6,880 nt of DNA from an uncultured Clostridia bacterium (GCA_937873555.1 CALMWN010000272.1:1-6880), one strand, 5' to 3'. Positions 1 to 6,611 are shown, numbered from the stretch's first letter. The notes: generated by a model not told the origin, from the sequence alone. Program-made: numbers and translations.

Positions 1-326
1 GGTATATGGAAGCCGCTTCCGAATTTTTAATGGAGCGGCTGAAATTTTATTCCGGTACGATGAAGAAATATCCCTCCAAAGTTACTCTGCGCGGACAGAA
101 AACGCGGTGGGGAAGCTGCAGCAGCAGGGGAAGCATCAGCCTCAACTGGAAAATGGTTATGATGCCGCCTCCCGTCATCGATTACATAATAGTACATGAG
201 CTTTCACACCTCGTTCACCTCAACCATTCAAAAAGCTTCTGGACACTGGTTGAGGAGATAATTCCGGGTTACAGGGAGCAGAGAAAATGGTTGAAGCTGA
301 ATGAGCAGAGTATCAAAATATTTTAG
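1..326 (+). CDS. YgjP-like (DUF45) metal-dependent hydrolase, C-terminal part
   Basis: The frame is open from the left edge, so the true start lies outside the window; the ATG at 6 is probably an internal Met. About 108 residues are visible, against roughly 230 for the whole family, so this is the C-terminal half. Counting from that Met, the zinc motif HELSH is at 64-68 and a third histidine follows in LNHSKSFW (H74). Upstream is the family signature RWGSCSS (34-40). This HExxH plus downstream His layout is that of the YgjP/SprT-like metalloprotease fold in the DUF45 family, which is probably cytoplasmic. Family membership is seen in the motifs; the substrate is unknown. The gene stops 47 bp before lipA on the same strand and could be co-transcribed with it, though nothing links the functions. 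Confidence 0.85.
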   Translation, partial: YMEAASEFLMERLKFYSGTMKKYPSKVTLRGQKTRWGSCSSRGSISLNWKMVMMPPPVIDYIIVHELSHLVHLNHSKSFWTLVEEIIPGYREQRKWLKLNEQSIKIF

Positions 327-373
327 CTATAAGACTCAAATGACTTTTTATTAAAAAAAAAGGGGAGAAATAA

Positions 374-1246
374 ATGGGAAAAGGACGGTTCCCGGAGTGG
401 CTGAAAGCGAAATATTCCGTCAACAGGCAATTCGATGAGACTGTTTCCATAATCAATGAACACAGGCTGCATACCGTATGTCAGAGTGCTGATTGTCCAA
501 ACCGGGGGGAATGTTTTGCCGAAGGGACGGCAACTTTTTTGATACTGGGTAATGTATGCACGAGGGCTTGCAGATTCTGTGCGGTACAAAAAGGGCATGG
601 GCAGCCGCTGGATGAGGATGAAGCTGAACGGGTGGCCGATGCCGTTGCACGTATGAAACTGGATTATGCAGTAATAACTTCTGTCACCAGGGATGACCTT
701 CCTGACGGAGGAGCGGAGGTCTTTGCAGATGTAATCAGACTGGTGCGCCTAAAGTCGCCGCAAACAAAAATTGAAGTTCTCACACCGGATTTCAAGGGAA
801 GCGAACAGTCTCTAAAAATAGTAGCAGACGCAGTTCCGGATGTTTTTAACCATAATATTGAAACCGTTCCGAGACTTTATCCTGCTGTCAGGCCACAGGC
901 GGATTATATGAGGTCACTTGGAGTCCTTAAGAAAATGAAAACTCTCCTTCCGGAGGGGAAAACGAAATCAGGGCTGATGGTGGGCCTTGGTGAAAGCAGC
1001 GAAGAAGTGAAAAATGTTTTAAGGGATTTGAGGGAAGCGGAGTGTGACCTGGTGACTATCGGGCAGTATCTGTCGCCATCGCCGGATCATATTTCCATAG
1101 TAGAATTCATTACTCCGGATCAATTCAAGGAATATGAAAAATATGCATATTCCATAGGTTTTTCCGGCGTTGCCTCTGCACCCCTGGTAAGAAGCTCCTA
1201 TCATGCCAAGAAAATGATAGTGAAACAGGATTCCCGGCAAAAATGA
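374..1246 (+). CDS. lipA: Lipoyl synthase (radical SAM)
   Basis: This 290-residue protein has the usual length and the full motif set of LipA, which inserts two sulfurs into protein-bound octanoyl chains to make the lipoyl cofactor of 2-oxoacid dehydrogenases and the glycine cleavage H protein. The auxiliary 4Fe-4S cluster that donates sulfur is bound by C36, C41 and C47 (CQSADCPNRGEC), and the radical-SAM cluster by C62, C66 and C69 (CTRACRFC). The C-terminal RSSYHA motif (273-278) includes the conserved serine that also ligates the auxiliary cluster. The family stretches VTRDDLPDGG (104-113) and FNHNIETVPRLYP (158-170) are intact. The ATG at 374 follows a GGGGAG ribosome binding site with good spacing, and the N-terminal PEWLKAKY resembles other LipA starts. 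No lipB, lplA or lipoylated-enzyme gene lies within the window. Confidence 0.96.
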   Translation: MGKGRFPEWLKAKYSVNRQFDETVSIINEHRLHTVCQSADCPNRGECFAEGTATFLILGNVCTRACRFCAVQKGHGQPLDEDEAERVADAVARMKLDYAVITSVTRDDLPDGGAEVFADVIRLVRLKSPQTKIEVLTPDFKGSEQSLKIVADAVPDVFNHNIETVPRLYPAVRPQADYMRSLGVLKKMKTLLPEGKTKSGLMVGLGESSEEVKNVLRDLREAECDLVTIGQYLSPSPDHISIVEFITPDQFKEYEKYAYSIGFSGVASAPLVRSSYHAKKMIVKQDSRQK

Positions 1247-1357
1247 AGTCAAAGTTTTGATTATCATATCCTGGAAACGGGTAACTACAAGGTGTGGAGC
1301 AGCACTTGCTTCAATTTATGGAGGTATTGATCGAATAATTTCAGAGGAGCTGATTCT

Positions 1358-2638
1358 ATGGGGAACAAGGAGATTATCGCCCTTCTGCTTGCAGGCGGAC
1401 AGGGCAGCAGGCTCGGTGTACTGACCAAGACGATAGCAAAGCCCGCAGTGCTGTATGGGGGGAAATACAGAATTATAGATTTTTCACTAAGCAACTGTGT
1501 AAATTCAGGAATAGATACTGTAGGAGTCCTGACACAATACCAGCCCTTAAAGCTCAACAGCCATATAGGAATCGGAAAGCCATGGGACCTTGACAGGGTA
1601 AACGGCGGGGTGACCATATTATCACCGTATTTGAAAGAAGAAGCGGGGGAATGGTATAAGGGCACTGCCAATGCGGTCTTTCAGAATATACAATATGTAG
1701 ACAAACTTGCACCTGAATATGTAATCATATTATCAGGCGATCACATCTATAAAATGGATTATTCATTAATGCTGGATTTTCACAAAAAAAACAATTCCGA
1801 AGCCACCATCTCGGTGATCAATGTATCAATGGAGGAAGCAAGCAGGTATGGTATAATGAACACCCACGAAACCGGAAGGATATACGAGTTTGAAGAGAAA
1901 CCGAAGAAGCCTAAGAGTACTCTTGCATCAATGGGCGTATATATATTTTCATGGGAGGTATTGCGTGACTACCTAATAAGAGATGATGCGGATACAAGCT
2001 CCGAGCATGATTTCGGCAAGAATATCATTCCAGCCATGCTTCAGGATGGAAGAAGCATGTGGGCGTACAGGTTTGATGGCTATTGGAAGGATGTGGGAAC
2101 GATTCAGGCTTTTTGGGAATCAAATATGGATCTCATCAGGAGAGTTCCCGAGTTCAACCTCTTTGACCCAACGTCAAGGACATACACACCCAATCCGGTA
2201 CAACCTGCACATTACATAGGGCCCGGTGGAAGTGTCAAAAAGTCGATCATTGCAGAAGGCTGCATGATTTATGGAAAGGTAAGGAATTCGGTGATATTTC
2301 CGGGGGTTTTGATTCAGGAGGGTGCTGAGGTTGAAGACTCCATAATAATGTCTTACAGCATTGTCGGATCCAATTCACATATTAACAGGTGCATAACGGG
2401 GGAAAGGGTAAAGATAGGTGATAATGTAAAGGCGGGTATCGGTGAGATGCTTCCAAATGAATTCAAACCCGGCATATATAATTCCGGGATTACGGTTATG
2501 GGAGACCAGGCAGAGATTCCCGACAACGCGGAGATAGGACGGAATGTAATGATAGATCTTAATGCTTCAAGGGAGGATTTTTGTTCCTTACAGGTTGCAT
2601 CAGGGAAAAGTGTTTTTAAAGGTGGTGTCTGCGAATGA
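1358..2638 (+). CDS. glgC: Glucose-1-phosphate adenylyltransferase (ADP-glucose pyrophosphorylase), catalytic subunit
   Basis: GlgC makes ADP-glucose and pyrophosphate from ATP and glucose 1-phosphate, the committed step of bacterial glycogen synthesis in the cytoplasm. The protein has 426 residues, normal for the family. The N-terminal nucleotidyltransferase domain carries the glycine-rich loop AGGQGSRL (12-19), AKPAV with K28, GGKYRIIDF (34-42), YKGTANAV (100-107), the catalytic Asp in SGDHIYKMDY (D128), the sugar-phosphate-binding Lys in FEEKP (K181) and GYWKDVGTI (241-249, D245). From about 290 onward, short hexad-like repeats (SIIAEGCMIYG, SVIFPGVLIQEG, SIIMSYSIVG) form the left-handed beta-helix used for subunit contacts and allostery. 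AGAGGAG at 1343-1349 sits 8 nt before the ATG. The last codons overlap glgD by ATGA, so the two subunits are probably translated together. Allosteric effectors cannot be read from sequence alone. Confidence 0.96.
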   Translation: MGNKEIIALLLAGGQGSRLGVLTKTIAKPAVLYGGKYRIIDFSLSNCVNSGIDTVGVLTQYQPLKLNSHIGIGKPWDLDRVNGGVTILSPYLKEEAGEWYKGTANAVFQNIQYVDKLAPEYVIILSGDHIYKMDYSLMLDFHKKNNSEATISVINVSMEEASRYGIMNTHETGRIYEFEEKPKKPKSTLASMGVYIFSWEVLRDYLIRDDADTSSEHDFGKNIIPAMLQDGRSMWAYRFDGYWKDVGTIQAFWESNMDLIRRVPEFNLFDPTSRTYTPNPVQPAHYIGPGGSVKKSIIAEGCMIYGKVRNSVIFPGVLIQEGAEVEDSIIMSYSIVGSNSHINRCITGERVKIGDNVKAGIGEMLPNEFKPGIYNSGITVMGDQAEIPDNAEIGRNVMIDLNASREDFCSLQVASGKSVFKGGVCE

Positions 2639-3756
2639 AAAATACAATGGGCATAATCCTTACAGGTGGAAGCAATAACAGGCTGAAGGAACTTTCCACC
2701 ACGCGTTCCATATCTGCTATTCCTGTAGGGGGAAAGTACAGGGCAATAGACTTTATTCTTTCAAATATGGTCAACTCGGGAATTACTAATGTAGGGGTGC
2801 TTACACAGTACAGCTTCCGTTCTCTCATGGACCACCTGGGAGCAGGAAAGGAATGGGATCTGGACAGAAGGAAAAATGGCCTTTTCATATTCCCGCCCTA
2901 CCTGTCAAGCGAAGACACAGGTTGGTACAAGGGCACGGCAGATGCAATGCACAATAATCTGACCTTTCTTAAAAGGAGTGATGAGGATTATGTATTGATT
3001 GCACAGGGAAACTGCGTTTTCAATATGGATTTCAACAGCCTTATTGACTACCACAGTGCAAAAGATGCCGATATAACTATAGTATACAGGGACATGCATG
3101 ATTTCACTTCGGAGGATTTATCCCTGCTGGGCCTTATGAAAATGGACCAGGACAACAGAGTGACCGACCTCCAGGAAAAACCACTCCATCCGTTTACAAC
3201 AATAGCCTCAACCGGAGTATATTTCTTGAAGAGGGAACTGTTGATTTCCCTGCTGGAAGAGTGTGTTGCACATGGTGACTATGACTTTGTCAAGGATGTG
3301 CTGATAAAGAAGCTTGGAGAACTTAAAGTTTACGGATTTGAATTCAAAGGGCACTGGAGAAACTTAAGCACCATACAGCTGTACTATAAATGCAACATGG
3401 AGCTCTTATCCCCGGAGGTAAGGAATGAGCTTTTTATACAAAACGGAAAGATTTATACCAAAGTGAAGGATGAACCTCCTGCAAAGTATAATGAAGAAGC
3501 GGAAGTAAGAAATTCCATAATTGCTGACGGATGTATAATTGAGGGCTTGATTGAAAACAGCGTGCTTTTCAGAGGTGTAGTCGTCAAAAAAGGTGCTGTA
3601 ATCAGGGACAGCATAATAATGCAAGGCTCTCTCATCGAAGAAGGGGTAACCCTTCAGCATGCCATACTTGACAAGGGAGTGACGGTAACCAGGAGCAAAT
3701 TTCTTAAGGGAGAACCAAACTGGCCCATTATTTTAGGAAAGAACGTAACTGTCTGA
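2635..3756 (+). CDS. glgD: GlgD, non-catalytic partner subunit of ADP-glucose pyrophosphorylase
   Basis: This 373-residue paralogue of GlgC begins inside the glgC stop (ATGA overlap), with an AAAGGTGG ribosome binding site in the glgC 3' end. It keeps the overall fold, including GGKYRAIDF (32-40), WYKGTADAM (97-105), LQEKP (179-183, K182) and a C-terminal beta-helix from about 290 (SIIADGCIIEG, SVLFRGVVVKKG, SIIMQGSLIEEG). The glycine-rich loop is degraded (TGGSNNRL, 10-17), the catalytic Asp is Asn (GNCVFNMDF, N126), GYWKDVG becomes GHWRNLS (N243), and the position of GlgC K28 is I26. In studied Firmicutes, GlgD has little or no activity alone and modulates GlgC in a mixed tetramer; the same role here is inferred. 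It is not a pseudogene, since the frame is intact and the substitutions fit the GlgD family. Confidence 0.93.
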   Translation: MKNTMGIILTGGSNNRLKELSTTRSISAIPVGGKYRAIDFILSNMVNSGITNVGVLTQYSFRSLMDHLGAGKEWDLDRRKNGLFIFPPYLSSEDTGWYKGTADAMHNNLTFLKRSDEDYVLIAQGNCVFNMDFNSLIDYHSAKDADITIVYRDMHDFTSEDLSLLGLMKMDQDNRVTDLQEKPLHPFTTIASTGVYFLKRELLISLLEECVAHGDYDFVKDVLIKKLGELKVYGFEFKGHWRNLSTIQLYYKCNMELLSPEVRNELFIQNGKIYTKVKDEPPAKYNEEAEVRNSIIADGCIIEGLIENSVLFRGVVVKKGAVIRDSIIMQGSLIEEGVTLQHAILDKGVTVTRSKFLKGEPNWPIILGKNVTV

Positions 3757-3765
3757 CAAGAATAC

Positions 3766-3802
3766 AAAAACCTCAGCAGCCGGATGGCTGCCGAGGTTTT
3801 TT
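3766..3802. terminator. Bidirectional intrinsic terminator between convergent operons
   Basis: Left arm 3766-3781 pairs with right arm 3786-3801 around the 4-nt loop GGAT (3782-3785). The only mismatch is A3775 opposite C3792. The core is GC-rich (GCAGCC/GGCTGC, CCTC/GAGG) and the outer part is an A tract on the left facing a T tract on the right, giving a U-rich tail on either strand. It lies 10 bp after the glgD stop and 13 bp beyond the stop of the minus-strand membrane-protein gene, so it can end both transcripts. Confidence 0.92.
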
Positions 3803-3814
3803 GACAATACCGCA

Positions 3815-4708
3815 CTATTTCAGGAAATGTATTATCACGTTTGCTATACCTATGTAAAGTGCGCTTTGACCGATGGCAGCGCCTATACTGTTATGCTCGT
3901 AAACGTCCAGCCAGATATCTACCTTGACGATTGCCGAGAACAGTATTTTAAATATCAGGGACAGGAGTCCGAAGGCTGCAAGGCTCACAAGTGAGGAGGC
4001 AGCAAGATCGATCAGGCTGAACTCGGCCTGAAGTGTCACGGCACCGCTTAATATTGTTTCAACACCGAATACGAAGCCAAGGAAGCTGACGCCGGTAGCA
4101 GTATTATTATCCACGAATATTTCTTTCAGCAGGGCCGTCCTGTATCTTAACACCATGCAGTATACCGCTACAGCCACCAGTGAAAATATCAGTACGACTG
4201 AAACCTTTAGCAGGGATACGGTCAGGTATTGGGGAAGGATATCCAGAAACCTGATCATACTTACAAATATGGTTGAAAGGGCTGTGGAAAAAAGCGAGGC
4301 AGAAATATTACGCTGGTTGAATATCTCATTATTCAGATTTATTTTGCCATCCTGGTCTTCCAAACTTATGGATTTTACCACAGCTCCCGATACAATCCTC
4401 AAAACCGACAGCAGTATCACGAACACCACTGCATATGCCATACATATGCCTAGATCCAGAAGGATGTCTTCATTGGCGGAACCTTCTATCGCTTTTGCAC
4501 CAAGATACAGTGCCGGGAAGATGAAAGCGCCGATGAATTCGATCCAGGCAGCTGGATTGTCCTTTTCAAAAAGTGCATCCCTAAGACTTATTCCTCTGGT
4601 GACAACCTTGTCGTACAGGAGCCACCCGAGTACAAAACTTATCAGTATGATGGAAAAGCTGAACAGTAGATTGTTTCCAAAGAACTTTAAATAAATTGAT
4701 ATATTCAT
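3815..4708 (-). CDS. Polytopic membrane protein with four DUF350 (YjfL-like) units
   Basis: This 297-residue, very hydrophobic protein has about eight predicted membrane helices (roughly 12-32, 54-74, 84-110, 137-155, 162-188, 206-224, 231-260, 276-296). A recurring element, an acidic or polar loop followed by N-x-x/A-A-x and a small-residue helix, appears four times: EKDNPAAW (48-55), NQRNISAS (131-138), VDNNTATG (199-206) and YEHNSIGA (270-277). This is the hallmark of DUF350, of which E. coli YjfL has two units in about 130 residues, so this looks like a doubled YjfL. The second unit is the most divergent. The function of DUF350 is not established; an inner-membrane channel or sensor role has been speculated for the family. 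Start: ATG 6 nt after a perfect AGGAGG (4715-4720). It is the last gene of a three-gene operon, 36 bp after its neighbour, and ends at the shared terminator. Confidence 0.8.
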   Translation of the reverse strand: MNISIYLKFFGNNLLFSFSIILISFVLGWLLYDKVVTRGISLRDALFEKDNPAAWIEFIGAFIFPALYLGAKAIEGSANEDILLDLGICMAYAVVFVILLSVLRIVSGAVVKSISLEDQDGKINLNNEIFNQRNISASLFSTALSTIFVSMIRFLDILPQYLTVSLLKVSVVLIFSLVAVAVYCMVLRYRTALLKEIFVDNNTATGVSFLGFVFGVETILSGAVTLQAEFSLIDLAASSLVSLAAFGLLSLIFKILFSAIVKVDIWLDVYEHNSIGAAIGQSALYIGIANVIIHFLK

Positions 4709-4744
4709 TCAAATCCTCCTTTGCCTATATTATGTTAAAAAGCT

Positions 4745-5317
4745 CTAATAAACCTTATAGAAAATGCTTTCAACCAATTCTCCGGTAAATATCCTGAACA
4801 TGCCTGTGTCTTCCGACATCTCCACATTCAGGTATTCGGTTTTGCCTTCAAACTCCCTCACATATTCCCAGAGCTGTACTTCATATTCCTTTTCTATCCG
4901 GCCGGCTTCAATATCATATATTTTTACGCTCCCGGCCACACCGTCAATCCTGTCCTCCTCGCCGGGCATTATACAACGCTTGTATTCAAAACCCTGAGGA
5001 GTGTTGAGGTATCGTTGTCCGGCTACCTGGAGGAATTCCTCGGAAAAGGGGACGGTGTCGGTCAGACTGTAGAGATATGCCTCAACCTGGCCGCTGTTTA
5101 AGGGAAACACTTCAAAAACATACTCGGTATCATCTGCTTTTGAATAGAGGAGATACCTTGCATATGCCTTATCCCCGATAGTGAATTCAATAATTTTTGT
5201 GAACCTGTAAAGCCCTGTACCGGCCAATTCTCCGATACTGAATTCCATAACTGAGCTTTTTTTGATATTCAACGGATTAAGAATTTCCGTGATGACAGGA
5301 TCGCTGTGAGTAAACAT
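4745..5317 (-). CDS. Hypothetical soluble protein resembling YjfK (DUF2491) / DUF4178
   Basis: This is a 190-residue protein with no signal peptide or membrane helix, acidic and rich in beta-strand-like alternation. The start is the ATG at 5317 because GGGAGG (5324-5329) lies 6 nt upstream; the in-frame TTG two codons earlier abuts that site. The N-terminus has NPLNIKKSSVMEFS (14-27), like the 'NPL-x-x-x-x-GD' opening of DUF4178-type proteins. The C-terminal half has GFEYKR (109-114), then YEVQLWEYVREF (145-156), then TEYLNVEM (160-167) followed by a closing FTGELV (177-182). This series resembles the E-Y-x-R / L-Y-x-R / E-Y-L-x-V / G-x-L series I recall for E. coli YjfK. The match is by eye and weak on its own. 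It is strengthened by the downstream neighbour being a YjfL-type DUF350 gene, as in yjfK-yjfL. The role is unknown, possibly a cytoplasmic partner of the membrane protein. Confidence 0.5.
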   Translation of the reverse strand: MFTHSDPVITEILNPLNIKKSSVMEFSIGELAGTGLYRFTKIIEFTIGDKAYARYLLYSKADDTEYVFEVFPLNSGQVEAYLYSLTDTVPFSEEFLQVAGQRYLNTPQGFEYKRCIMPGEEDRIDGVAGSVKIYDIEAGRIEKEYEVQLWEYVREFEGKTEYLNVEMSEDTGMFRIFTGELVESIFYKVY

Positions 5318-5323
5318 GTTCAA

Positions 5324-5329
5324 CCTCCC
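5324..5329 (-). promoter_or_regulatory. Ribosome binding site GGGAGG that decides the start of the 190-residue gene
   Basis: On the minus strand the order is TAA stop of the upstream gene, GGGAGG, TTGAAC, ATG. The site touches the TTG at 5323 but sits 6 nt from the ATG at 5317, so ATG is the likely start. The intergenic gap between the two genes is then 12 nt. Confidence 0.75.
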
Positions 5330-6397
5330 TTAATATATCCTGCTGTCAAAGGCCCTTTTCGGCTTTGGCCGGGATACCTTCCTTATCAGGAATATCAGCA
5401 GTATTACAATAAGAATTATGATTACAAATGTCACAAACGGATTGGATACCGGGTTTGAGTACTTGTTCGTATAGTACAGGTTGTTCATGTGATTCTGCTG
5501 GTAGTCATTTGAGAACTGCAGGTCGTAATCCACTCCCTTTTCAAGGTAATTCGGATCACGTACACCGTTATTCTGCTGCTCCAACCGCCTTACCCTCTCC
5601 TCCATCTGGGCAAACTGCACGGCATCGAAGTAACTCCTGTACGGATAGATATCCAGCCAGTGATGATACCAGAAAAGGTCGGAGGCACGCATCAGAAACC
5701 ACAGATCCCAGGGGCCGACAAAGGCGGAACCATACGAGAAGGGGCCGCTGCCAAAGCCTCCCCAGTAATTGTTGTTGATATTGACAATCACCGGCCTTGT
5801 TGAATAACCAGATATCCTTTCAGGCCTTGTTCTCAGAGCATCCTCCATATTTATACGGTTATTGACGGTATAGTTCTTATTCATTGATGAATCGTAAACC
5901 CTTTTTTGTTCATCATTGAGGTTCTGTTTGTAAGTATTGTAATTGCTGGTAGAAGTCTGCTTTTTATAATAATCCTGCATGTAGGAGTTTCTAGCGGTAT
6001 CGGTTTTGGAGTTCACTACTGATGAGGCAGAGGAACTGCCTGCCTTTGATGAGGAGCTGCCGCTGTAGGAAGAGCCTGAACCTGATGAGGAACCGCTGGA
6101 GGAATAAGACCCCGGGACACTCCTTGAAGACCCGCTTGAAGACGAGCCTGAATTTGATGATGAGGAACCCGTGTAACCGCTGCTGCCGGAAGACCCACCG
6201 AAGCTTTTCGAGGACGAGCTGCCGCTGTATGAGCCTGCAGAGCTTTTAGAGGAAGAGGAACCCGAATACCCCGAACTGCGGGAAAAAGAACCGCCTCCGG
6301 AACGACCTCCGCCTGATGAGCCTTTTGCGAAAGCGGGGCTCACCTGGGATATTAAAAATATAACAGCCAGTGTTATGACAAATATTTTATGTTTCAC
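5330..6397 (-). CDS. Secreted, C-terminally membrane-anchored Ser/Gly-repeat protein
   Basis: I do not recognise a named family for this 355-residue protein. Residues 1-24 are a clear signal peptide (basic start, hydrophobic core, cleavage likely after AFA at 22-24). Residues 25-127 are almost all Ser and Gly, with four copies of Y-S/T-G-S-S-S-S-K/N. A polar stretch (131-200, rich in Tyr, Asn, Gln and Lys) leads into an aromatic, Gly-rich block (about 203-255, including NNYWGGFGSG, GPWDLWFLM and FWYHHWLDIYPYR). A short helical heptad-like segment follows (261-275). One membrane helix (about 319-338) ends in a basic tail (RKVSRPKPKR), so the N-terminal part should face outside with a short cytoplasmic C-terminus. 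There is no LPXTG sorting motif. The start is GTG, 8 nt after GGGAGG; the nearby ATG at 6399 is out of frame and soon stops. It is the first gene of the operon. A structural or surface role is inferred only. Confidence 0.8.
   Translation of the reverse strand: MKHKIFVITLAVIFLISQVSPAFAKGSSGGGRSGGGSFSRSSGYSGSSSSKSSAGSYSGSSSSKSFGGSSGSSGYTGSSSSNSGSSSSGSSRSVPGSYSSSGSSSGSGSSYSGSSSSKAGSSSASSVVNSKTDTARNSYMQDYYKKQTSTSNYNTYKQNLNDEQKRVYDSSMNKNYTVNNRINMEDALRTRPERISGYSTRPVIVNINNNYWGGFGSGPFSYGSAFVGPWDLWFLMRASDLFWYHHWLDIYPYRSYFDAVQFAQMEERVRRLEQQNNGVRDPNYLEKGVDYDLQFSNDYQQNHMNNLYYTNKYSNPVSNPFVTFVIIILIVILLIFLIRKVSRPKPKRAFDSRIY
6044..6268 (-). repeat. Coding repeats of Y-[ST]-G-S-S-S-S-[KN]
   Basis: Within the Ser/Gly domain the octapeptide occurs at residues 44-51, 57-64, 75-82 and 111-118 of the encoded protein, with Ser/Gly spacers of 5, 10 and 28 residues. 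The first and second copies are exact matches (YSGSSSSK), the last is also exact, and the third is YTGSSSSN. Such low-complexity coding DNA is prone to change in copy number by recombination or slippage. Confidence 0.8.
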
Positions 6398-6405
6398 ATT
6401 GCTTA

Positions 6406-6411
6406 CCTCCC
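6406..6411 (-). promoter_or_regulatory. Ribosome binding site for the GTG start of the Ser/Gly-repeat gene
   Basis: GGGAGG on the minus strand lies 8 nt before the GTG at 6397. No in-frame ATG is available before the signal peptide, so GTG is the supported start. Confidence 0.75.
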
Positions 6412-6448
6412 GGTAATAAGGATATACAACATAAATTCACTTTGATTG

Positions 6449-6478
6449 AGTATTTAATATATTAATATTACGTGCCAA
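6449..6478 (-). promoter_or_regulatory. Candidate promoter for the three-gene operon (proximal)
   Basis: On the minus strand, TTGGCA (6478-6473, five of six consensus bases) and AATACT (6454-6449, four of six) are separated by 18 bp. The transcript would have a leader of roughly 45 nt. Moderate to weak on sequence alone. Confidence 0.35.
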
Positions 6479-6493
6479 ATTTCACATAGTCTT

Positions 6494-6523
6494 ATTATAA
6501 CATTAATTTTAATAAATTTTTAA
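6494..6523 (-). promoter_or_regulatory. Candidate promoter for the three-gene operon (distal)
   Basis: On the minus strand there is a perfect TATAAT (6499-6494), with TTAAAA (6523-6518, four of six consensus bases) 18 bp upstream. The leader would be about 90 nt. In DNA this AT-rich, a TATAAT alone is weak evidence. Confidence 0.35.
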
Positions 6524-6582
6524 TCATTAATATTTTCCGGGCATTGCCTAAAAAATAGAATAATTACAATAAAGATAAATAT

Positions 6583-6611
6583 TTGACATAAATATAGAAT
6601 ATATATATAAT
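6583..6611 (+). promoter_or_regulatory. Perfect consensus sigma-A promoter
   Basis: TTGACA at 6583-6588 and TATAAT at 6606-6611 are both exact consensus and are separated by exactly 17 bp. An A-rich tract at 6550-6580 precedes the -35 box, like an UP element. The expected start of transcription is near 6618, giving a leader of about 24 nt before the ATG at 6642. Confidence 0.88.

Noticed and set aside
1257..1287. Possible promoter before glgC (TTGATT and TAACTA)
   Set aside because: The 19-bp spacer and poor hexamer matches make it indistinguishable from chance; glgC may instead be read through from lipA or use a non-obvious promoter.
2635..3756. glgD as a decaying duplicate of glgC
   Set aside because: The frame is intact, the ribosome binding site and overlap are good, and the altered residues follow the known GlgD pattern.
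4155..4694. A 179-codon plus-strand open frame
   Set aside because: It lies wholly antisense to the DUF350 membrane gene, whose reading frame shows clear helices and a perfect ribosome binding site. The plus-strand translation has no recognisable domain.
5321..5323. TTG as start of the YjfK-like gene
   Set aside because: The GGGAGG site touches this TTG, leaving no spacer, whereas the ATG two codons downstream has a 6-nt spacer.
5428..5778. A 116-codon plus-strand open frame
   Set aside because: It is antisense to the Ser/Gly-repeat gene and has a low-complexity, Arg/Ser/Thr-rich translation typical of a shadow frame.
6016..6249. Open frames on both strands across the Ser/Gly repeat region
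   Set aside because: They result from the repeated, stop-poor base composition of the Ser/Gly codons; the translations are Arg-, Cys- or Pro/Gln-rich with no ribosome binding site.
6463..6480. Sigma-54-like TGGCACG on the minus strand
   Set aside because: The required GC element (TTGC type) is missing at the proper distance; the DNA there is only A and T.
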